From an uncultured Candidatus Altimarinota bacterium (GTDB lineage: Bacteria > Patescibacteriota > Gracilibacteria > BD1-5 > UBA6164): DNA of 6,448 nt. The notes under the pieces are model-generated. The model saw only the letters and a list, made by a program, of their open reading frames with translations. It had not been told where the DNA came from and searched no databases. The stretch lies in contig CALLPO010000115.1 of the NCBI GenBank assembly GCA_938015605.1, positions 1-6,448 on the forward strand, read 5' to 3'. The translations under genes were made by a program, and so were the position numbers. Below, piece by piece: positions 1-6,448 of this stretch. Position 1 is the first letter of the stretch. Each line of letters begins with the position of its first letter.

Positions 1-3000
1 ACATCTTCAAAGAATTTATAAAAATTGAAAATTTCTTTAGCAGCTCATTCTATATTTTTAATTTGATCTTTTTCCTTTTTAGAAATTGATACTTCAATAA
101 TTTTTCAATTAGCACCAATTAACTTAGCATTATATTTTCAATCCTGATTTGCTACATCTGGGACTAGACTTGTATATCAAGAATTATCTTTGTAATAGGT
201 AGATTGCACTCCATTATCAATTACTTCTTGTCAGTTATCAAAAGTCTGGTTAGGAGAGTACTTAACTGCTTCTTCAGAGTTAACTTCATTAGTTTCTTCT
301 GTAGTATATTTTTTTTCAATCTCTTTAACTTCTTTTTGATACTCTCTATTATTTTGTAATCTCTTTTCAGATTTTATCTTTGCCTCTTCATATGAATCTC
401 AATTATTTATATCTCTTGCAATATTATCTCAATCATGTTTAACTTTAGTAGATTCTTTATCTATATTTTTTTGTCTTTTTTTATTTTCATTTTTATCGTC
501 TTCTAATTTTTCTTTTTGTTTTCTTAATATTTCAATCTTTTTATTTAATAGAGTTATATTCTCTATAGCAATTTTTTTATTCTCTTCCGTTGTTGAATCA
601 CTGTTAATTATTTTGTTAAAATCTTCAAGTTGTAATTCTGCCTGGTTAATTGTCTCAGATTTTTTATTTAATGCTTTTTTAAGTTTTTTACCCTTTTTTA
701 TTTCCTTTTCTTTTTGATTTTTTAAATCTAGTTTTACAAATTTAATTGTTAAAGTCCCAATTTTATCCATACTAATTACTCCTTTCCCATCTATTTTTAA
801 TGTTCTAATAGCATCTAAAATTTCTTCTGTTTTATTAATTTTTCAAGTATTATTTATGATTGTCTTACTAATTACTCTAGATACATGTTGTTTTTGTTCA
901 GCTGTTAGGTTCAATCCTAGTTCCTTACTTTCTAATACTTTAATAATTTCTCCATTATTCCTAAGTTGGTTGATTTCTTTTGAATAAGTAATTTTTTTAC
1001 CTTTTTCTGCAATTTCTCTAATTCAAGTTCAAGATTTGAGCATTTCATCTACATCAATATAAGCGGCATTTTCTGTTTTATTTATGTTATCTTCATTGAT
1101 TCCTTTAATAATATTAGATTTGTCTTTTTGAGTAAGATTTATACTTCATTTTATTTTAGAAATTGATTTCCCTTCTAATCTTCTAAGAAACATTTCACTA
1201 TCCATTAAATTATGTTGGATAAAATCAGCAAGATCAATGATTCCGTTTTCTCTATATAGTTGACTTTGTGCTAGAGAAATTTGATCTTGACTGTCATAAT
1301 AATTTACTAATACTGTTTTAACTTCTTTAGGTATTTCAACTAATTTATTATTTTGGTAATATTTCAATAGTGAGATAATTGCATGTGTATTACTATGAAT
1401 ATAATCTATTCATGAAACACCAGTCAATCAATCAATTACATCAGTAAGAGGAACAGCTTTTTCAATTGTATATGCTACTCCTTCTGGACGAATCTCATTA
1501 TATAAATATGTTTGTGCTCAATATGTATTATAGCTATTCAGACCACCTTTTACTTTATCTTCTCATAAGATTGTCTCTGTTAATAAATATTCAGATGATT
1601 GTTTACCTGAAAGAAAACCACTCATTTGTGTCTTTCCTAATATTCATCAGAAATATTTTCAGATTGTCTCTTTAGTATCTTCCTTAGACATATTAAGTAT
1701 GATGTGAGAGATTTTATTATAATTGTTGTTGTTCTCAGCATATGAAATAATTTGTTGCATATCGTTATATTGGTCATCTCACTTAGAATCAATTAATATT
1801 CTTAGTACTCATAGTTTATGTTTATCATTTGAATGATTTGCTTCATAACTTTTCCCTCATAAATGATTATCAAGTAGTTTTTTATTTTCTGCACTTATTG
1901 TTACATCACCAATATATATGTTGTAAATATCATTAATACTTGTAATATTTTTTGGATCTTCAACTTTATCAATAATCTTTTTGTATAGTGATTTTAGCTC
2001 ACTAAGAGTACCAACCTCACTTAGTAATGTAAGGATGGTTGGGTTGTTAATATCTTTAATAAAATCATTAAGTTCTCCTTGATTTTTAGTAATATTTTTA
2101 AAAATAGTTGATTTTATTTTACTAGCTGCCCCTTTCATTTCGTGTGGTTCTAGAGTCTTTATTAAATCATAATTTTCTTGTATATATTTACTTATACTGT
2201 GTTCAATACGTGAGAAATCACTTGCATATGTCATAGCATATAAATGGTATACATTTCCTGTATTATCATCTTCTAATGCTAAATTACCATCTTGAGTTCA
2301 AAGTAGTTCAATAATTTCATTATGATTTTCATATTTTCAGTGAAGTTTTTCAATGAACTCAAATTCTTCACTAACCTTTTGAACAATTAGAAGTCATCCC
2401 TTTGTTGTTTTTTCTCATGTAATATGTTCTTCATATTTTGTAAATTTTTCTTGAACTAATTGTTTAAATTTAGTGTCTTTTAATCTTTCATTGATTCAAA
2501 TTATATTATTTTGAATATTTTTAATATTTAACGTTTCCTCTATTGTTGTTTTATTTTTGAATGTGTCTTTCCTTTCTCACTCTAGTTCTTTAAGGATTCT
2601 ATTTTTTGTTTCATTTAAAGTTGAATGTTCACTAGTAATATGGTCAAAAATTTCTATACACCCACTGTTATATTTATCATTTAAAGTTTTATCATCTAAA
2701 TTTTGAATATACATTCATTCTTCATTAATATCACCTAGTAAATCCTTTAAATGATTAGTCTTTAAGTAATTGTCTAATTTTTTTAATTTGCTTTCACTGA
2801 ATCATTGAATTCTTTTTATAAAACCTTCTCAGGCGGATAGAAGTATAGGGTTTGATCTAGGTATAGCTAAAAATAACTTATTAATTTTTTTTGACATATT
2901 ATCTCTCAGTGTATCTACTGTAAAATCTAATGAGAGTTCATTTAATAAGTTACTTAAACTATCATTTTCTTCTTTAAATGTTACTAGAGAAGTTAACCCT

Positions 3001-5033
3001 ATTTCATTAATTCATGAATCACTAATTCAAATTTTTTGAGAAAATGCATCTACAGCACTAGCTAATCAAGATGCTATTTCTCTATTGTTATACATAAATG
3101 TTATGCTGTTCATTTGATGCTCTATTTTGTCATATGATTCTTTACTAATACTATTATCGATTGAATTTTCATATCTATGTTTAATTTTTATAAACTTCTG
3201 AGAACTTTTTTTATAAATTTCTTCAACTATTTTAACTGCAGCATTTTCAATTAATGCTTCAATCTGAAGATTACGACTTTTTCATACAACTAACTTATTA
3301 TTAGCAATTTTATTAATTTGATTTTTAATATTTGTCAATTCTGGGTAATCATTTCAAAATCTTTCTTCAAGAGCTTTTATATATTTAACTTTCCCTTTGA
3401 TTGTCATTTTGTTTCATGGGTTTGATCAAACAGCCTTATCAAAACTCTCTTTAGCATCCTGTATATTCTTAAATTCACTTTCAAAAAATTTACCATTTTT
3501 TGTACTTAGTACATCATCTTCTAATGCAGAATTAATTTGTCTATTTAGATTCCAGTAGAGGCCTTGAATCTTTAGGGATTTCTCTGAGTCTTCAAATTGT
3601 TGAGTGGAGTCATTAATGATCCTTTGTAGTTGTTTTCTAACAATTATTTCTTTTTCTTGAAGCTTACTATTGTACTCATCAATTTCACCAGCTGATTTTT
3701 TAATACTTTCTATTAGTGTATCTTGCTTAATTAATAAAGCATTAATAATTTTTTTCTCAGCTTCAATTGATTTTTGTAATACCTTAATTTTCTCATCAAA
3801 TGCGTCTTGATGTGCTTTCATTCTTTTTTTCAAATTTGATGAAAATTCTTTTTCAGATTGAACTTTTGCAACTATGACTGATATTTTAACATTCAAATTC
3901 TTAAGTTCTGCTTGGTAGTTTGTTTTTGCTGTTTCTGCAAATTTCTTCTTCAGTTTCAGGGTAGCATTTTTGGTTACTATTTTTTCTAACAATTCTTTTA
4001 ATTGAGTATTTGAAGAATCTTTTAAAATATCTTGAGTGATTCAGCTAACTAATTCTTGTCCTTGTTGAATTTGATCATTTAAAATATTGATACTTGAATT
4101 TACATGATCTAGGGATTCCTCAATTTGAGGTACTAATGCTTTTGTGTCTAATAGAGTTTGATTATTAGCAGCAATAGATTCATCATAAGAATTTTTAGAT
4201 TTTGTAATATCCTTAATTTCTTTTGAATTTGTATCAGAATACTCATTTATTGTACTAAAATATTCTCCCATTTTTTCTTGAGATTTTCATATTGCTTCTG
4301 AAGAAGCTTGAATCTCTTCTCAATTTTTCATTGCCTGTTTAAAAATTGGCTCAACTTTTGCTCATCATAAAAAATTTTCCTTTAAATCTGAACATAGTTT
4401 ATTTTTAATTCAATGATTGTTTTCAGATTTAGTTACATCTGATCCCAAAATTTTCTCACCTGTATTTTTTGATTCTAAAAATTTAGAATCACTTGTTTTA
4501 TTTTGTTCTAGTGTTGATTCATATTCTTTTATATTTTTAATACTTACATTTCTTCAGGCATTAAAAATATTCTGGACATCCTCTTCAGTTCTGTGTTGAG
4601 CACTTATGTTTTTAGAAGTCTTATTCTCTTTGAGAGAAGCACTTTCTGTATTGATTTTATTAGCAATTTCTCTACGGTCTTTCTCTGTATCCACTTTTTG
4701 ATTACCTTCTTTGATCCACTTATAAAGACCTTCAACTGTTTTTACTTTGTTTACAATTTCTTTTAGTTGTTCTTTTTCCTTCTCTGAATCAAGGTCATTG
4801 ATATTAAGAACTCCATCATTGTTAAAATCAAGATTTTCTTCTGTTCAATCATTATCTACATCAATTTTTCAATCACTGTCTTGAGTAAGCTTAAGTAGAT
4901 TCTTATCATCTCAAACTTTTTTGTCAAGCTTTGAAAGTTCCTCAAAAAGCTTAGTAATGTTTACTTCGCTTGCCTCTGAATTTATATTGTCTTTACTTTC
5001 TGATAATGCTCATGTTCCATCTTTTGCTCACAT
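1..5033 (-). CDS. Giant uncharacterised coiled-coil protein with N-terminal Ca2+-loop-like motifs (3' end beyond window)
   Basis: I do not recognise this protein. It is one uninterrupted frame of 1,677 complete codons with TGA read as Gly (about 49 cases) and no TAA or TAG, and it continues past base 1. The ATG at 5033-5031 is fixed as the earliest start by an in-frame TAA three codons upstream (5042-5040). No Shine-Dalgarno is visible. Codon 2 is itself TGA. The N-terminus (MGAKDGTGALSESKDN) is hydrophilic, so there is no signal peptide, and I see no membrane helix. Order of parts: acidic N-terminus with EF-hand/dockerin-like loops (residues 52-80); coiled coil 255-535; helical region 536-1045; degenerate repeats 1046-1425; Lys/Glu-rich coiled coil about 1424-1575; short Gly-containing beta-like stretch about 1610-1650. 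Cys and Trp are very rare (two each). It is transcribed divergently from alaS. A structural or tethering role is only a guess from composition; catalytic motifs were not found. Confidence 0.93.
309..764 (-). other. Highly charged coiled-coil region 2 of the giant protein (residues ~1424-1575)
   Basis: This stretch is dominated by Lys and Glu with long helix-favouring runs such as LNKKIEILRKQKEKLEDD and YQKEVKEIEKKYTTEE. It is interrupted by a Gly-containing break at residues 1535-1545, where both glycines are TGA. The Lys-rich start (residues 1430-1455) gives a local basic patch, followed by a more acidic part. After it comes a less charged segment (NSGYTSLVPDV, NQDGKYNAKLIGANGKIIEV) that looks like short beta strands, at about residues 1610-1650, before the window edge. 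Low sequence complexity makes homology claims from this part unreliable. Confidence 0.65.
759..1142 (-). repeat. Degenerate protein repeat pair in the giant protein (residues ~1298-1346 and ~1374-1425)
   Basis: Two stretches 76 residues apart share a pattern. The first starts INLTQKDKSNIIKGI, continues with INKTENAAYIDVDEMLK and ends SGTGI. The second starts LNLTAEQKQHVSRVI, continues with INKTEEILDAIRTLK and ends IDGKGVI. The shared elements are [IL]NLT, a Lys at the same spacing, a hydrophobic helix, an exact INKTE, a second helix ending in LK, and a Gly-x-Gly-[VI] or GTGI turn. Weaker copies may lie upstream at residues 1046-1096 (bases 1746-1898) and 1234-1273 (bases 1215-1334). I see it at the amino-acid level only; the DNA is not repeated. 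It may be a small helical domain with an EF-hand-like turn, but the family is unknown to me. Confidence 0.45.
3428..4271 (-). other. Coiled-coil region 1 of the giant protein (residues ~255-535)
   Basis: This section is almost free of Gly and Pro and is rich in Lys, Glu, Gln, Ser and Asn, with hydrophobic residues at roughly heptad spacing. Examples are VNSSINILNDQIQQ, IKVLQKSIEAEKKIINALL and EIDEYNSKLQEKEIIVRKQL. The layout suggests several antiparallel or spectrin-like helices with short breaks near residues 330 (Gly from TGA) and 440. A break also occurs at GLYWNLN near residue 495, which holds one of the two tryptophans. The coiled-coil assignment is by eye; oligomeric state cannot be judged. 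Confidence 0.7.
4794..4874 (-). other. EF-hand/dockerin/thrombospondin-3-like calcium-loop motifs in the giant protein
   Basis: Residues 54-80 of the giant protein carry closely spaced acidic loops: DSDGKIDVDNDG at 52-63, then DFNNDGVLNIND at 69-80. The second fits the 12-residue Ca2+ loop pattern: Asp or Asn at loop positions 1, 3 and 5, Gly at 6, a hydrophobic at 8, and Asp at 12. It is close to the dockerin pattern DxNxDGxxNxxDL. The first resembles the tandem DxDxDG runs of thrombospondin type 3 repeats. Two of the loop glycines (55 and 63) are encoded by TGA, so they appear only under code 25. Calcium binding is inferred from the motif alone. The flanking helices are short and no second full EF-hand is clear. 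Confidence 0.6.
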
Positions 5034-5049
5034 ACTATATTATATATTT

Positions 5050-5086
5050 ATATGATAATTTTTTATATACTAAAATATTATCATAT
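5050..5086. repeat. Perfect 10-bp inverted repeat in the divergent promoter region
   Basis: ATATGATAAT at 5050-5059 is exactly complementary to ATTATCATAT at 5077-5086, with a 17-base spacer and 27 bp between arm centres. It lies between the two divergent start codons. The right arm contains the proposed -10 box of the minus-strand gene. It could be an operator for a dimeric regulator or a hairpin in the leader, but the background is so AT-rich that chance pairing is a real alternative. Confidence 0.4.
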
Positions 5087-5103
5087 TTTGCTTTAAAATT
5101 CAA
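5077..5103 (-). promoter_or_regulatory. Candidate sigma-70-type promoter for the giant gene
   Basis: On the minus strand, TTGAAT (5103-5098) is followed after 15 bases by GATAAT (5082-5077), which matches the -10 consensus at five of six positions. The spacer is short, so this is a weak call. It would give a leader of about 40 bases before the ATG at 5033. A competing TATAAT lies at 5044-5039, only five bases before the ATG, with no good -35 box. Confidence 0.35.
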
Positions 5104-5119
5104 ATTAAGAGACTATTAT

Positions 5120-5146
5120 TTGAATATTCAAAAATATTGCTATAAT
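5120..5146 (+). promoter_or_regulatory. Probable extended -10 promoter of alaS
   Basis: A consensus TATAAT at 5141-5146 is preceded by TG one base upstream (TGC TATAAT), the extended -10 form. TTGAAT at 5120-5125 is a partial -35 box with a 15-base spacer; an extended -10 makes a good -35 less important. Transcription would begin near 5153, leaving a leader of about 27 bases. This is too short for a T-box or other riboswitch, and none is visible. Confidence 0.6.
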
Positions 5147-5179
5147 ATGTGTGATTTATCTAGTATTTAAAAGAAAAAA

Positions 5180-6448
5180 ATGAACATAACTTCAGACCAA
5201 ATTAGAACAAAATTTTTAGAGTTTATGGAATCAAAAGGACACAAGATTATCCCAAGTGCTCCACTTGTCCCAGAAAATGATCCAACAGCACTTTTTAATG
5301 TAGCAGGAATGCAACCACTTGTTCCATATTTAATGTGAGAAAAACATCCTCTTGGAACAAGATTAGCAGATGCTCAAAAGTGTATTAGAACAAACGACAT
5401 TGAAGAAGTCGGAGATGATTCACATCTTACTTTTTTTGAAATGTTGGGAAATTGGAGTCTATGAGATTACTTTAAAAAAGATTCAATTAACTATTCATAT
5501 GAGCTTCTTACAAGCCCAGAATGGTTTTGAATTGACCCAAACAAAATTGCAGTAACAGTATTTGAAGGAGATGAAGATGCTCCAAGAGACACTGAATCAG
5601 CTGAGATTTGGAGAAATGTATGAATAAAAAAAGATAAATTAAGCTTCCTTCCTAAATCAGAAAACTGGTGGGCAGCAGGTGATACTGGACCATGTGGACC
5701 AGATAGTGAAATTTTCTATTGGGTGGGTGATTCTCAATTTCCACCAGAGGGAAGTAATGTTGAAACAGATGAGGATAACTGGATGGAAATCTGGAATAAT
5801 GTATTCATGGAGTATGTAAAAAAAGAAGACTGAACTCTTGAAAAGCTTCCTGCACAAAATGTTGATACAGGTATGTGAATTGAGAGAATTACTACTATCC
5901 TTAATGATGAAACTTCAGTATATTTCACAGATGTTTTCGCTGATATAATTGATAAAATAGTAGAGGTTTTAAATATAGCAAAAGATCCTTCAAGAAGAAA
6001 GGCTATTAGAATAATTGCTGATCATTCAAGAACAGCAACAATGCTTATTTCTGATGGAGTTTTTCCAAGTAATACAGAACAAGGGTATATTCTAAGAAGA
6101 CTTATGAGAAGGGCAATAAGACAAGCTTATTCTCTTGGATTCAAAGGACAATTTATGTGAGAAATTGCAAAAGTTGTGATTAATAAACTTTGAAATGTGT
6201 ATCCAAATTTAGTATCAGAAAGAGACAGAATTTTAGAAGAAATTGATAGAGAAGAAAAACAATTCCTTACAACTCTTGAGAAATGATTAAAAGAATTTGA
6301 AAAGCTTCTTGCATGATTTCAGATTGCATTTGAAAAAAGTGGGAAAAAAATAGAAATAATAGCTTGAGCTAAAGCATTTAAACTCTATGATACTTTTGGT
6401 TTTCCACTTGAGATGACTCAAGAGTTAGCTGCCGAAAATAATCTAACT
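5180..6448 (+). CDS. alaS: Alanyl-tRNA synthetase, N-terminal 423 residues (3' end beyond window)
   Basis: This class II enzyme charges tRNA-Ala with alanine in the cytoplasm, using ATP. Family landmarks are clear. The N-terminus is of the IRTKFLEFMESKGH type. The motif 2 region includes QKCIRTNDIEEVGD (66-79) and TFFEMLGNWSLGDYF (84-98). WWAAGDTGPCGPDSEI is followed by EIWNNVFMEY, and motif 3 is VDTGMGIER (228-236). Then come ADHSRTATMLISDGVFPSN, GYILRRLMRRAIRQ and KLYDTFGFPLEMT. The editing domain (HxxxH and distal Cys) would lie past the window. The ATG at 5180 is the only start possible, since an in-frame TAA sits at 5168-5170. The upstream AAAAGAAAAAA is at best a weak ribosome site. TGA occurs at codons 53, 95, 117, 148, 218, 233, 327, 338, 369, 379 and 396, many at known glycine positions, so TGA is Gly. 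The wording of the core (PLVPYLMGEKHP, RTNDIEEVGD) recalls the compact enzymes of CPR bacteria. Confidence 0.98.

Noticed and set aside
309..316. A8 run on the minus strand as a programmed frameshift site
   Set aside because: The reading frame continues normally through it, and homopolymer A runs are expected at this base composition.
1466..1675. Plus-strand open frame opposite the giant gene, hydrophobic product
   Set aside because: Antisense shadow. Its Leu/Ile/Phe/Tyr-rich composition is what the complement of a Lys/Asn/Glu-rich AT-rich gene gives. No ribosome site or promoter seen.
429..4271. Five separate short minus-strand genes (429-770, 1146-1367, 1857-2234, 3426-3992, 4041-4271)
   Set aside because: All are in one frame and are separated only by TGA codons, which are glycine here. 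Two of them (1146-1367 and 3426-3992) start at TTG codons that are ordinary Leu. They are pieces of one gene.
4417..4599. Plus-strand open frame opposite the giant gene
   Set aside because: Antisense shadow with Ser/Phe/Leu-rich low-information sequence and no supporting signals.
1..5033. The giant gene as a decayed pseudogene with many stops
   Set aside because: Only TGA occurs in frame across 1,677 codons, with no TAA or TAG despite the high AT content. A decayed frame would show all three stops and frameshifts.
4970..5170. Plus-strand open frame reaching from the giant gene through the spacer, hydrophobic and membrane-like
   Set aside because: Begins with TTG inside the giant gene and owes its hydrophobicity to AT-rich sequence. 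It covers the promoters and ends at the TAA just before alaS. A small membrane protein cannot be fully excluded, but nothing supports it.
5370..5555. Plus-strand open frame inside alaS
   Set aside because: Out of frame with alaS, whose own frame has strong family conservation over the same bases.
5657..5928. Two overlapping minus-strand open frames opposite alaS
   Set aside because: Antisense to the highly conserved AlaRS motif 3 region; shadows with no independent support.
5180..6448. TGA as tryptophan (mycoplasma-type code 4)
   Set aside because: TGA falls at conserved Gly columns (motif 3, GDYF block), while conserved Trp positions use TGG.

Overview
The window is strongly AT-rich bacterial DNA holding two divergent genes, both running off an edge of the window, with a 146-base AT-rich spacer between them. 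The key to reading it is the genetic code. In alaS (from 5180, + strand), 11 in-frame TGA codons fall within 423 codons, and several sit where alanyl-tRNA synthetases have an invariant glycine, including the second Gly of motif 3 (VDTGMGIER) and the Gly of the GNWSLGDYF block. Tryptophan is written TGG at its own conserved positions. TGA is therefore glycine here (translation table 25), which points to Candidatus Absconditabacteria (SR1) or Gracilibacteria (BD1-5/GN02) of the Candidate Phyla Radiation. The window does not separate the two. A standard-code reading would shatter both genes into short fragments.

Bases 1-5033, minus strand: a single open reading frame of at least 1,677 codons. 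I read every codon of the stretches between the standard-code fragments and found no TAA or TAG. About 49 TGA codons are read through as glycine. The product is a very large, hydrophilic, Lys/Glu/Asn/Ser-rich, mostly helical protein that I do not recognise. It has two EF-hand- or dockerin-like Ca2+-loop motifs near the N-terminus, a long coiled-coil region (about residues 255-535), a middle section with degenerate helical repeats (about residues 1046-1425), and a second highly charged coiled coil (about 1424-1575). A short, probably beta-rich stretch follows before the window ends. There is no signal peptide or membrane segment in the visible part. It holds only two Cys and two Trp in my reading.

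Bases 5034-5179: divergent intergenic region. It contains a good extended -10 promoter for alaS, a weaker promoter candidate for the giant gene, and a perfect 10-bp inverted repeat that overlaps the latter.

Bases 5180-6448, plus strand: the N-terminal 423 residues of alanyl-tRNA synthetase, covering the aminoacylation core and the start of the following helical region.

The two genes share no obvious pathway. They are head to head and so not co-transcribed. No tRNA, rRNA, CRISPR array, insertion sequence or attachment site was seen. The candidate novelty is the giant gene.
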